The position numbers were made by a program, and so were the translations under genes. From assembly GCF_014204625.1 (NCBI RefSeq), contig NZ_JACHLU010000002.1:186001-250000 (forward strand): DNA of 64,000 nt, read 5' to 3'. The notes under the pieces are model-generated. The model saw only the letters and a program-made list of their open reading frames with translations, had not been told where the DNA came from and searched no databases. The DNA comes from Gillisella vitis (GTDB taxonomy: Bacteria > Pseudomonadota > Alphaproteobacteria > Rhizobiales > Rhizobiaceae). How positions within the stretch are numbered: the stretch's first letter is position 1; every line of letters begins with the position of its first letter. This document shows positions 35,265 to 43,894 of the stretch, one piece after another.

Positions 35265-35530
35265 CAAGGGTGAGATCGGTTGTAACGAACCGATCTTGGA
35301 GTGTCGAAACTCCAACAGCAGCGGCCCGTGTCGGTCGTTAAAAGACACCCCTCAGCCATAGGTTTGTGGCTGAGGCGGTGAACCGTGTCTATACGGTTTA
35401 CCCTCCACCATTCTCTATGGTCGGGGAGGTCTCGGCGTATGTCCAGAGCTTCGGCTTAAAGGTCGAGGCAGTCGTCTGTTGTCGGCTTTCGAACTCCCCG
35501 ATCACCAGAGCCCACACACTCTGGTGATCC
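35265..35530 (+). ncRNA. Hairpin-rich leader, candidate regulatory RNA
   Basis: A chain of consecutive stems on the + strand: AGATCGGTT/AACCGATCT (35273-35296), TTGGAGT/ACTCCAA (35296-35315), GTGTC/GACAC (35328-35348), CCTCAGCCA/TGGCTGAGG (35350-35375), GGTGAACCGT/ACGGTTTACC (35377-35402), CCTCC/GGAGG (35402-35429) and ATCACCAGAG/CTCTGGTGAT (35501-35528). The last stem ends 31 nt before the ATG of the small membrane protein, so it could control it. I do not recognise an Rfam family from memory. It could be a riboswitch-like leader or an independent small RNA. Confidence 0.55.
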
Positions 35531-35559
35531 CCCATGTTCTGATCCAAGGGAGTGTCGCA

Positions 35560-35889
35560 ATGGAGAATTACAATTTTTGGACTGATCTTCTCGCCACCTT
35601 TCGCGCCTCGCCAGATGTGATCAAAATCATCTGGTCGCTGATGCTGCCGGGTGTTGTGCTGGGCGCGTTGGGGCTGGTCTTGCGCTATCGCCTGCTGCGC
35701 CATTTGCGTGCGCCAAAACCCGCAGCCTTGGCTTATACGGTGATCCGGCAGGACGATGACAGTGTGGAGATTTATCGTCATGGGGATATGGTCGATCAGA
35801 CATATCCACTGATCCTGCCCGCACCGCAGCAAAGAGGCCCGTCCGTGTTGGAGCATCGTCAGACATTCGGCGGGCGCGACGGTTCTTAG
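35560..35889 (+). CDS. Small single-pass membrane protein of unknown function
   Basis: A protein of 109 residues: short N-terminus (MENYNFWTDLLATFRASPD), one membrane segment (about 20-42, IKIIWSLMLPGVVLGALGLVL), a basic stretch (RYRLLRHLR) and a soluble tail. The start at ATG 35560 is preceded by AAGGGAG. No family recognised. It follows a 300-nt structured leader, which suggests post-transcriptional control. Confidence 0.65.
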   Translation: MENYNFWTDLLATFRASPDVIKIIWSLMLPGVVLGALGLVLRYRLLRHLRAPKPAALAYTVIRQDDDSVEIYRHGDMVDQTYPLILPAPQQRGPSVLEHRQTFGGRDGS

Positions 35890-35910
35890 TGTTATTACAT
35901 CTGGCTCGCT

Positions 35911-36471
35911 TTACGGGTTGCTGTGTTCAGCGGCTCCATCATTGTTGAGCGTTGTCAAAACAAATTCCACCCGTTCTTCAACAGGTGCCTTTGGTACAAC
36001 AATCACCTCATATCCCAGCGCGGGATAGGTTGCCAGCAAGCGCTGGTATTCCTCTTCTGCTGCCGCCATATCATGCTGGCGCTGCGCATCTTGCTGGTAA
36101 ATTTCCGGCCATGGTGGGGTGAGAAACACGCGGGTGTAGTAGCGGTGCTGGTATTTTAGGGCGTTCAATTGGGCATTATCGCCGGTTGCGGCGTGTCGTG
36201 CGGTGGCGGCGTCGATCAGGCTGCGGTCGAAGAAGACCCAGCCGGGGAGGGATGCGGCCCGTTCTCGGTCTTCTAGGGCCATTGTAATGGCGCGTTGGGC
36301 AAAGGCGGCCATGTTGATCCATGGCAGGGCGACTCCATCTGCGGCCTGTTCTTGCGCCACAATGCGGCGGCCGGGCTCTTCTATGGTGGCAAAGCCTCGG
36401 GCTTTGAGGGTTGAGAGTAGGGTGGATTTACCTCCGCCGGAGCAGCCGGAGAGGATGACGAAGCGGTTCAT
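35911..36471 (-). CDS. P-loop NTPase/AAA-type ATPase, possible nucleoside or small-molecule kinase
   Basis: A 186-residue protein beginning MNRFVILSGCSGGGKSTLLS, a canonical Walker A at residues 9-16. EEPGRRIVAQEQ and FFDRSLIDAATA follow the pattern of small P-loop kinases (a DRSL-type lid or Walker B region), and the C-terminus carries VPKAPVEERVEFVL. It belongs to a widespread AAA_28-like group whose substrate is unknown. ATG 36471 is chosen from the family start; a frame open to 36591 runs into the RIME-like repeat. A broken duplicate lies at 34753-34953. Confidence 0.75.
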   Translation of the reverse strand: MNRFVILSGCSGGGKSTLLSTLKARGFATIEEPGRRIVAQEQAADGVALPWINMAAFAQRAITMALEDRERAASLPGWVFFDRSLIDAATARHAATGDNAQLNALKYQHRYYTRVFLTPPWPEIYQQDAQRQHDMAAAEEEYQRLLATYPALGYEVIVVPKAPVEERVEFVLTTLNNDGAAEHSNP

Positions 36472-36517
36472 GGTGTGGGTCTCTGGATTGGGTTGACTTA
36501 TTGACCTTGGAGCAAGG

Positions 36518-36702
36518 TACCCCCCTTCTGCCCTGCCGGGCATCTCCCCCACAAGGAGGGAGATCGACAAGGAGCAGACTTCCCGCTCCACATCCAGCCT
36601 TTAACACGTCGTTACTCACCACCGTCTCAGTTGAAACGAGCGACAACGTCTATCCGATCTCCCCACCTGTGGGGGAGATGCCCGGCAGGGTAGAGGGGGG
36701 TA
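36518..36702. repeat. 185-bp RIME-like element, copy B
   Basis: TACCCCCCTTCTGCCCTGCC at the left end and GGCAGGGTAGAGGGGGGTA at the right end are inverted repeats, with ATCTCCCCCACAAGGAGGGA inside. The flanks (GCAAGG at left, CCTTGC at right) extend the inverted repeat. Lies between the ATPase gene and the response regulator. Confidence 0.75.
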
Positions 36703-36726
36703 TCCTTGCGCAGACGCAAATATCTC

Positions 36727-37650
36727 TCACTCCACCCGCAACACCGCCGCCGCCTTCACCGCCGCAGACGCCCTATTCTCCACGCCTAGCTTCACATAAA
36801 TCTGTTCCAGATGCTTGTTCACCGTGCGGGCGGCGAGGCCTAGGATTTCGCCGATGTCGCGGTTGGGTTTGCCGCGGGCAATCCACAGCAGCACTTCGGA
36901 TTCGCGCTGGGTCAGGCCAAAGGCTTGGCGTAGGCGCTCGTCCTCGCGCTGGGTGTTGGCTTGGGTGAGGCGAAAGAGAAATTCGTCGGCACCCATGGAG
37001 CCGAGGTAGGTGATGTGCAGGTTGGCGGCATCCTCTTGCGGGATGGAAAAGGCAGTGTCGCGGGTGAGCAGTGTGCGGGCCTTCATGGCGCTAGCAATCG
37101 TGCGGGTTACGGTTTCCAGCCCGTCTTCGCGTCCGGTGGCGTCGCTCACCAATCGGCTGGCCTGCGGGGTGGACCACAGCAGGCTGCCATCGCCGCGCAG
37201 CGCAATCAGATGGCGGCCTGCGGCGTCCAGCGCCACGCGGGCACTTTGGGCTGAGCGGGCATTGCTAAGATGCACGCGGATGCGGGCGCGCAGCTCGTCG
37301 ATATTGATCGGTTTGGTGAGGTAATCGACGCCGCCGGAGTCGAGGGCGTGGACGACGTGTTCGGTATCAGTGAGGCCGGTCATGAAAATCACTGGCACTT
37401 GCGCAACCGATGGATTGGCCTTGATCTGGCGGCAGGTTTCAAAGCCGTCCATGCCGGGCATGATGGCATCCAGCAAGATCAGGTCCGGGCTGATGCGCTC
37501 GACAATGCCAAGGGCGGCTTTGCCAGAGGTGGCAATCAGCACCGAAAAGCCGGATTGCTCCAGTGCATCGGTGAGAAAGCCCAGCGTTTCCGGGCTGTCA
37601 TCCACCAAAAGCACGATATCGCGAGGAGATGGGGTGTCAGCCACGGGCAT
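36727..37650 (-). CDS. Response regulator with LuxR-type DNA-binding domain
   Basis: The 307-residue protein has a receiver domain (1-125) with phospho-acceptor Asp61 (LILLDAIMPGMDGFE) and Lys in YLTKPINIDE. A middle segment (about 130-230) of PAS-like character follows, and then a LuxR/FixJ helix-turn-helix at the C-terminus (LTQRESEVLLWIARGKPN; LGLAARTVNKHLEQIYVKLG). Its ATG lies inside the end of the hybrid kinase gene (14-bp overlap), so the two form a co-translated pair. Urea transport and urease genes lie just beyond the kinase, suggesting control of urea uptake; the 16-bp palindrome before urtA is a candidate target. Confidence 0.88.
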   Translation of the reverse strand: MPVADTPSPRDIVLLVDDSPETLGFLTDALEQSGFSVLIATSGKAALGIVERISPDLILLDAIMPGMDGFETCRQIKANPSVAQVPVIFMTGLTDTEHVVHALDSGGVDYLTKPINIDELRARIRVHLSNARSAQSARVALDAAGRHLIALRGDGSLLWSTPQASRLVSDATGREDGLETVTRTIASAMKARTLLTRDTAFSIPQEDAANLHITYLGSMGADEFLFRLTQANTQREDERLRQAFGLTQRESEVLLWIARGKPNRDIGEILGLAARTVNKHLEQIYVKLGVENRASAAVKAAAVLRVE

Positions 37651-40600
37651 CTTCTTTCTCGATTTTATCCAGATGGGCTATCAACCCGGCCATGTCGAAG
37701 GCTTGCACAAACACGCGCAACTCTTCCACAAAAGCCTGATAATCCGGGTTGTTTGCCAGCTCTTGCAGCTTGCTGTCCAGCCCGCGTTTATAGCCTATCT
37801 GCGCCAGTTGCCGCAAATCTTCAATGGCGCTCGCGTCGGGCAAAATCGTGGGTGTTTTGGCTTTGGGTGTGTCTACGGTTTTGGGCAGATCATCGGCATA
37901 GAGCCAGCTGAGGCCAAGGTGGCGGGCCAGTTTGTCGCGCAGCATTTTCACATCCACTGGCTTGGGAATGGCGTCGTTGTGGCCGCTGGAGCCGGGTTCG
38001 CGCACGGCACCATCGCCAATGTTGGCCGAGAGCATCAGGATCGGGGCCGTTTGGCCTGCATCGCGCAGCTTTTCCACCAATTGCCAGCCGTTCATGCCCG
38101 GCATGGAAATATCCACCAAAAACAGATCGGGCTGCACGCCCTCAATCAGCGTCAGACAATCCGGCCCGCTGTTGGCGGTGAGAATGATGAAGCCCAAGGG
38201 GGCCAGCGCCTCGCGCATCAGGTCGCGGTGGTCTTCATTGTCATCCACCACCACAAGGGTGCGGCGGGGGCCATCGTAAGAGTGGATTTTGCGCTCCGCC
38301 TTCGGGGCCGTGCTGGGGCGCACCACGGCAGACAGCATGAGGCGCACCCGAAAGGTGGTGCCGGTATCGCGCTGGCTTTGCACGGTGATTTCGCCGCCCA
38401 AGGTGTTGGTGAGCAGTTTGGTGATGGTCAGGCCGAGGCCAAGCCCCGGCATCGGGCGAGTGCTATCGGCCTCGCCACGCTGGAAGGGTTCAAAAATGCG
38501 TTCAATGTCTTTCTCGGCAATGCCGCGTCCGGTATCGCTAATGGTGAAACTGGCCACCTGACTGCGATAATCCACATCAAAGCGCACGGTGCCTTCATCG
38601 GTGAATTTGATGGCATTGGACAGCAGGTTGACCAGAATTTGCCGCAAGCGGCGCTCGTCCGTGCGCACATATTGCGACAGGTTTTTGCTACGGGTGTGGG
38701 TGAAGGTGAGCCCCTTGGCCTCGGCCTGCGGGCGGATCATATCAACAATCTGGTCGAGAAAATCGTGAATGTTCAGCTCGGCGGAGATGACTTGCAGACG
38801 GCCTGCCTCGATTTTGGAAATATCCAGCAGGCCGTCAATCAGGCCAGAGAGATGATCTGCCGAGCGGCGGATGACCTTGATGGCGGGCTGGCGGGGTAGG
38901 GGAATTGTGTCATCCTGCTCCAGCAATTGGGCATAGCCCAGCACGGCGTTCAGCGGGGTGCGCAACTCGTGGGAAAGGCCCACCACATAGCGGCTTTTGG
39001 CGCGGTTGGCGGCTTCCGCCGTTTCCTTGGCACTTTGCAGGGCGGCATCGGTTTTTTTGTGGGCGGAGATTTCTTTGAGCAGCAGGCTGTTTTGGCGATA
39101 GGATTCCTCTTCGGCCACCACGCGGCTGTCGTGGGCCAGCACGTAAAACCATGTGGCAATTCCGGCGATGACCGAGAAGACGAAAAACACAATCAGAATG
39201 GTGCCATTGACCACCAGCGATGTTTCCGGCGAGGCGGCGGAGACCTGATGGGCAATCAGCGCCAGAATGGCACCAATCAGTGAAATCGCCCCCACGCTGG
39301 TGAGCGCATAGCGGCCAAGGCGGGTCATCAACCGATCAATCACGGTGTCCGGCAGCAGTTTGCGGGCAACGGTGCCGACTTGCGTGTTCAGCCTCGCTTT
39401 GGGTTTGCACATATCATGGCAACGGCTATCCAGCGAGCAACAGAGCGAACAGATGGGCGCGGCATAGGCGGGACACCACGCCATATCCTCTGGCTCAAAC
39501 GGGTGTTCGCAGATGGAGCAGGTGATGTGGTGCAGCGTCTTCCAGCTCTGGCGTGGTTTGCGGGCCAGATAATATTTGCCGCGGGTCGTCCATGCCAGCA
39601 GTGGCGAAATGACGAAGGCCAACAGGGTTACAAAGGTGGAAAGCGAGGCTAAAAGCTGCCCAAACAGGCCAAAATGCGCCGCCAGCGCTATGCTGGCCGA
39701 AATCAGCAGCGTGCCGCAACCCACCGGGTTGATGTCATACAAATGGGCGCGTTTGAACTCGATGCCCGGTGGAGCAAGGCCCAGCCGTTTGTTGATGAAC
39801 AGATCGGCAGAAATAGTACACAGCCACGCCATGGCGATGATGGAGAAAATGCCAAGCGTCGCTTCCAGCAGCCGATAGATGCCAAGCTCCATCAGCAACA
39901 GCGCAATGCCCACATTAAACACCAGCCACACCACCCGGCCCGGATGACTATGGGTGAGGCGCGAGAAGAAGTTGGACCATGCCAGCGAGCCAGCATAGGC
40001 ATTCATCACGTTGATTTTGAGCTGTGAGACGACCACGAAAGCCACCATCAGCAACAGCGCAATGGTGTGGTTGGGGGCAATATAGCCAAAGGCGGTGACA
40101 TACATATGGGCCGGATCGGCGGCATTTTGCAGTGATACGCCGTTGGAGAGGGTCAGCACCGCCAGAAACGAGCCTGCCAGAAGTTTGGGTACGCCCACCA
40201 CCACCCAGCCAGCACCTGCCAGAAACACCGCGAAACGGTGGCGCAATTTGCGCCCGCCTTCAGGCGGTAGAAAGCGCAAGAAATCCACCTGTTCGCCGAT
40301 TTGCGGCATCAATGCCAGAATGACGGCAGAGGCTGCGCCAAAATCGGCAAGGCGAAAGGGAGCGGTTGCTTCCGTGCCGCTGTTGGATTGGTTTAAGCCT
40401 GCAAAGGCCTGCCACAAGTCAAATTTGGCCCAGTCCTGAAAGGCAATGAACACGAAGGGCGCAATGTTGAGCACAATCCAGATTGGTTGGGTCAGCAGCT
40501 GAAAGCGCGAAATTCGCTGAATGCCATAGGTGACCAGCGGAATCACCACCACGGCCGAGATGATATAGCCAATGCTGGGCGGAATGCCAAAAGCCAGATC

Positions 40601-41023
40601 CAGCGCCCCGGTCATGATGGATGCCTCAATGGCAAACAGCATGAAGGTGAAGCTGGCATAGATCAGGGATGTGATGGTGGAGCCAATATAGCCAAAGCCT
40701 GCGCCACGGGTGAGAAGGTCAATATCAACCCCCTCGCGGATGGCGTAGCGGCTGATGGGAAGGCCCACCAGCAGCATCAGCAGGGCTGCCACCAGAATGG
40801 CAAAAAACGCATTGGTGGTGCCATAAGACAGGGTAATCGTGCCGCCAATGGCTTCCAGCGCCAGAAAGGAAATGGCACCAATGGCGGTTTGCGAAATCCG
40901 GCTGGAGGAAAAGCGCCGCGCACTTTTGGCGGTAAAACGCAGCGCATAATCTTCCAGCGTCTGGTCGGCCACCCAGCGGTTATATTGGCGTCGAACGGGG
41001 ATGATGCGTTGGCGTGCGGCCAT
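37637..41023 (-). CDS. Hybrid histidine kinase with NCS1-permease-like sensor domain
   Basis: A protein of 1128 residues. Residues about 10-480 resemble an NCS1 (cytosine/purine/allantoin) permease: YNRWVADQTLEDYALRFTA, then about twelve hydrophobic segments. Residues 502-540 form a Cys-rich, zinc-finger-like module (CSICEHPFEPEDMAWCP, then CSLCCSLDSRCHDMC). Two more membrane segments follow (about 575-635), then HisKA with His685 (GLSHELRTPLNAVLGYA), HATPase_c (LLSNAIKFTDEGTV; DTGRGIAEKDIERIFEPF; GLGLGLTITK), and a receiver with Asp971 (LFLVDISMPGMNGW). The permease half presumably senses or carries a nitrogenous ligand. Start ATG 41023 (MAARQRIIP); a frame open to 41092 also exists. Partner regulator overlaps at the 3' end. 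Confidence 0.88.
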   Translation of the reverse strand: MAARQRIIPVRRQYNRWVADQTLEDYALRFTAKSARRFSSSRISQTAIGAISFLALEAIGGTITLSYGTTNAFFAILVAALLMLLVGLPISRYAIREGVDIDLLTRGAGFGYIGSTITSLIYASFTFMLFAIEASIMTGALDLAFGIPPSIGYIISAVVVIPLVTYGIQRISRFQLLTQPIWIVLNIAPFVFIAFQDWAKFDLWQAFAGLNQSNSGTEATAPFRLADFGAASAVILALMPQIGEQVDFLRFLPPEGGRKLRHRFAVFLAGAGWVVVGVPKLLAGSFLAVLTLSNGVSLQNAADPAHMYVTAFGYIAPNHTIALLLMVAFVVVSQLKINVMNAYAGSLAWSNFFSRLTHSHPGRVVWLVFNVGIALLLMELGIYRLLEATLGIFSIIAMAWLCTISADLFINKRLGLAPPGIEFKRAHLYDINPVGCGTLLISASIALAAHFGLFGQLLASLSTFVTLLAFVISPLLAWTTRGKYYLARKPRQSWKTLHHITCSICEHPFEPEDMAWCPAYAAPICSLCCSLDSRCHDMCKPKARLNTQVGTVARKLLPDTVIDRLMTRLGRYALTSVGAISLIGAILALIAHQVSAASPETSLVVNGTILIVFFVFSVIAGIATWFYVLAHDSRVVAEEESYRQNSLLLKEISAHKKTDAALQSAKETAEAANRAKSRYVVGLSHELRTPLNAVLGYAQLLEQDDTIPLPRQPAIKVIRRSADHLSGLIDGLLDISKIEAGRLQVISAELNIHDFLDQIVDMIRPQAEAKGLTFTHTRSKNLSQYVRTDERRLRQILVNLLSNAIKFTDEGTVRFDVDYRSQVASFTISDTGRGIAEKDIERIFEPFQRGEADSTRPMPGLGLGLTITKLLTNTLGGEITVQSQRDTGTTFRVRLMLSAVVRPSTAPKAERKIHSYDGPRRTLVVVDDNEDHRDLMREALAPLGFIILTANSGPDCLTLIEGVQPDLFLVDISMPGMNGWQLVEKLRDAGQTAPILMLSANIGDGAVREPGSSGHNDAIPKPVDVKMLRDKLARHLGLSWLYADDLPKTVDTPKAKTPTILPDASAIEDLRQLAQIGYKRGLDSKLQELANNPDYQAFVEELRVFVQAFDMAGLIAHLDKIEKEDARG

Positions 41024-41309
41024 GCTGGATGATGCGCTCTTGCAAGGAAAATCGAGTGCTTTTACTGTTGATGGAACCGCAATGATTTGCAAGCGCAGTG
41101 CCGCATTTTTGATGCATGTTCATCAAAACCTGTTGAATACGCAGATTTTGAGCACATTGTCGCAATTTTTCCGCAATGTGTGGAGCAGGTGAATAGACGT
41201 TTGATTTTGTGGCGTTTTCTCTGATTTGGCAGGGCTTCGGTTAAAACTGGCGCAATCCTGTTCAAATCTGTAGGAGACGACCACCCTTTTTACGAAGAAA
41301 GCCACCCCG

Positions 41310-42143
41310 ATGGATACGCCCGCCTCGCAAACCCCTCATTCTGATAATCTTGAGCAAACCTTTGGCACCACTGGTATTGCGCCCATGGAACGCGCAAGTC
41401 GGATCACCCGGTTTTTCATGGGCATTGTGGCGTGGGCGGAGCGGTTGAATTTCAAATATGCCAAGCTCGGCAATCCGCCGGTCTATGACAATGCCACCTT
41501 TCCCTGGGCTGCCGAGGTGGAAAAGGCCTATCCGGCCATTCGCGCCGAGCTGGACAAGATTCTGCTGCGCCAGCACGAATTGCCGAGTTTTCAGGATATT
41601 TCCACCGATGTGAAAACCATCTCCACCGATAATCACTGGAAGACCTTCTTCCTGCTCGGCTTTGGCTTGAAATCAGAGCAGAATATCAAGGCCTGCCCGG
41701 AAACATGGAAGGCCATGCAGAATATTCCCGGCCTGACCACAGTGATGTTCTCGATTTTTGAGCCGGGCAAGCACCTGCCTGCCCATCGCGGTCCCTATAA
41801 TGGCGTGCTGCGCCTGCATCTTGGCATGATTGTGCCAGAGCAGAGCGACCGCATCGCCATTCGCGTCAAGGATCAGATTTGCCATTGGCAAGAAGGCAAG
41901 GTGCTGATTTTTGACGATGCCTATGAGCATGAAGCCTGGAACCACACCGATAAAACCCGCGTGGTGCTGTTTGTGGATTTCACCAAGCCGCTGAAATTCC
42001 CGGCACGGCTGGTCAACTGGATGTTGATGCATCTGGCCATTTTCACGCCGTTTATCCGCGAGGGTCTCGACAACCACAATGAATGGGAAAAGAAGTTTTA
42101 CGCCGAGGCCGAAAAGCTGCGGAATATGCCGAAGGCTGGTTGA
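41310..42143 (+). CDS. Aspartyl/asparaginyl beta-hydroxylase family protein (LpxO-like)
   Basis: A non-haem Fe(II)/2-oxoglutarate dioxygenase of 277 residues. HLPAHRGPYNGVLRLHLGMI holds the first metal His in an HxG-type motif. DDAYEHEAWNHTDKTRVVL holds the second His and the Arg that binds 2-oxoglutarate. This is the domain of LpxO, which hydroxylates secondary acyl chains of lipid A, and of Asp/Asn hydroxylases. The C-terminal hydrophobic stretch (WMLMHLAIFTPFI) suggests membrane association, as in LpxO. Substrate unproven. Divergent from the hybrid kinase. Confidence 0.8.
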   Translation: MDTPASQTPHSDNLEQTFGTTGIAPMERASRITRFFMGIVAWAERLNFKYAKLGNPPVYDNATFPWAAEVEKAYPAIRAELDKILLRQHELPSFQDISTDVKTISTDNHWKTFFLLGFGLKSEQNIKACPETWKAMQNIPGLTTVMFSIFEPGKHLPAHRGPYNGVLRLHLGMIVPEQSDRIAIRVKDQICHWQEGKVLIFDDAYEHEAWNHTDKTRVVLFVDFTKPLKFPARLVNWMLMHLAIFTPFIREGLDNHNEWEKKFYAEAEKLRNMPKAG

Positions 42144-42207
42144 GACGCTCGTTCTCTTGTCAATGCGCGCCGTTCCGATAAAGAAGGTGCGCATTTCCCC
42201 CACCATC

Positions 42208-42223
42208 TACGTCAATTGACGTA
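42208..42223. promoter_or_regulatory. Perfect 16-bp palindrome upstream of urtA
   Basis: TACGTCAATTGACGTA is fully self-complementary, about 95 bp before the urtA ATG. Size and symmetry fit a dimeric LuxR/FixJ-type regulator. The regulator encoded at 36727-37650 is the natural candidate, but that is inference. Confidence 0.5.
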
Positions 42224-42317
42224 TGTGTTTTTGTGCTACCCCATCCGATACTGCCCCTCAGCAACGCGGACATCCGCACATTTCATAAGTTGCACACTCA
42301 AAATGAGGGGAAATCAG

Positions 42318-43607
42318 ATGAATTTCAAAGCACAGCTGAAGGGTGTCCTTCTTGGTGCCATGCTGTCCAGCACCGCCTTCCACGGTGCCTTTGCGGCCGA
42401 TGACACGATTAAGGTTGGTATTTTGCATTCACTCTCTGGCACCATGGCGATTTCGGAAACGACGCTGAAGGATGCCATGTTGATGCTCATTGATGAGCAG
42501 AACAAAAAGGGTGGCGTTCTGGGCAAGAAGCTGGAACCTGTTGTGGTTGACCCGGCCTCTAACTGGCCGCTGTTTGCCGAAAAGGCCCGTGAGCTGATTT
42601 CCAAGGACAAGGTGTCTGCCGTTTTCGGTTGCTGGACATCGGTGTCGCGCAAGTCGGTTCTGCCGGTGTTCAAGGAGCTGGACTCGGTTCTGTTCTACCC
42701 TGTGCAGTTTGAGGGTGAAGAGAGCGAGCGCAACGTGTTCTACACGGGTGCTGCTCCAAACCAGCAGGCTATTCCGGCTGTGGATTACCTGATGGAAAAT
42801 GAAGGTGTTGAGCGCTGGGTGCTGGAAGGCACAGACTATGTCTACCCGCGCACCACCAATAAGGTGCTGGAAGCTTACCTCAAGTCCAAGGGCGTCAAGG
42901 CCGAAGACATCATGGTCAATTACACCCCGTTCGGTTTTTCTGACTGGCAGACCGAAGTGGCAGCCATCAAGAAATTCGGCGGCGCTGGCAAGAAAACCGC
43001 TGTGATTTCCACCGTCAATGGCGATGCCAACGTGCCGTTCTACAAGGAACTGGGCAATCAGGGCGTCAAGGCGGAAGACATCCCCGTCATGGCCTTCTCG
43101 GTGGGTGAAGAAGAACTGGCCGGGATCGACACCAAGCCGCTGGTGGGTCATCTGGCTGCGTGGAACTATTTTCAATCGGTTGATACACCGATCAACGCCG
43201 AATTCATCAAGACCTGGCACGCCTTTACCAAGAACGACAAGCGCGTGACCAATGACCCGATGGAAGCCGCCTATATCGGCTTCAACATGTGGGTAAAAGC
43301 TGTTGAAAAGGCAGGCTCTGCCGATCCGGACAAGGTGATTGATGCTCTGCCGGGTGTGACTGTACCAAACCTGTCGGGTGGCTACGCATCCATGATGCCA
43401 AGCCATTACATCACCAAGCCAGTGCTGATTGGCGAAGTGCAGGAAAATGGCCAGTTTGACATCGTCTCCCAGACGCCGGAAGTGGTGGGCGACGAATGGT
43501 CGGATTACCTGCCCGATTCCAAGGATCTGATTGCCGATTGGCGCATGCCGATGAACTGCGGCAACTTCAACGTCAAAACCGGCAAGTGCGGCGGCAAAGG
43601 CTCGTAA
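42318..43607 (+). CDS. urtA: Urea ABC transporter substrate-binding protein
   Basis: Periplasmic urea receptor, 429 residues with signal peptide (LKGVLLGAMLSSTAFHGAFA, cleavage near residue 25). ADDTIKVGILHSLSGTMAIS is the UrtA/AmiC-type N-terminus. VFGCWTSVSRKSVLPVFKE, LFYPVQFEGEE and YVYPRTTNKVLEAYL are UrtA-specific. The gene is first in urtABCDE. ATG 42318 follows GAGGGG. It ends with FNVKTGKCGGKG, the usual C-terminal Cys segment. Confidence 0.96.
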   Translation: MNFKAQLKGVLLGAMLSSTAFHGAFAADDTIKVGILHSLSGTMAISETTLKDAMLMLIDEQNKKGGVLGKKLEPVVVDPASNWPLFAEKARELISKDKVSAVFGCWTSVSRKSVLPVFKELDSVLFYPVQFEGEESERNVFYTGAAPNQQAIPAVDYLMENEGVERWVLEGTDYVYPRTTNKVLEAYLKSKGVKAEDIMVNYTPFGFSDWQTEVAAIKKFGGAGKKTAVISTVNGDANVPFYKELGNQGVKAEDIPVMAFSVGEEELAGIDTKPLVGHLAAWNYFQSVDTPINAEFIKTWHAFTKNDKRVTNDPMEAAYIGFNMWVKAVEKAGSADPDKVIDALPGVTVPNLSGGYASMMPSHYITKPVLIGEVQENGQFDIVSQTPEVVGDEWSDYLPDSKDLIADWRMPMNCGNFNVKTGKCGGKGS

Positions 43608-43726
43608 TATCCCCAGCCTGAAACTTGCTGCGGGTGCGTGAGCATCCGCAGCTTTTTCTTCTGCTTTGGCAGGAGGTTCATACGAGAGGCACCAGAATGT
43701 TCACATTGCACGACACCCGTTGTTTT

Positions 43727-43861
43727 TGGGCTTCGCCCCCCTCATCGCCCTGCCGGGATCTTCTCCCCGCAGGGGAGAAGAGGGCTAGAGCCGCAACGGT
43801 TCGTGCATCCTCTCCCCTCGGGGAGAGGTCCGCCGAGCAAAGCGGAGGCGGGGTGAGGGGG
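43727..43861. repeat. GC-rich dispersed repeat between urtA and urtB (intact copy)
   Basis: Begins TTTGGGCTTCGCCCCCC, contains CTTCTCCCCGCAGGGGAGAA and CCTCTCCCCTCGGGGAGAG hairpins, ends GCGGAGGCGGGGTGAGGGGG. An interrupted copy lies at 54097-54339. This insert leaves an open reading frame continuous with urtB and obscures its start. Confidence 0.7.
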
Positions 43862-43894
43862 TACCGCTGGCACTATCGTTTACTGCTTGAAAAA

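Noticed and set aside
35265..35530. Transfer-RNA or tmRNA gene in the hairpin-rich stretch
   Set aside because: No T-loop GTTCRA motif with acceptor stem and no CCA-adjacent cloverleaf could be drawn; the stems are sequential rather than closed by an outer helix.
37370..38899. Long rightward open frame of 509 codons
   Set aside because: It lies antisense to the response regulator and hybrid kinase, whose motifs are intact; the composition is His/Gln/Gly-rich as expected from the reverse strand of a GC-rich gene.
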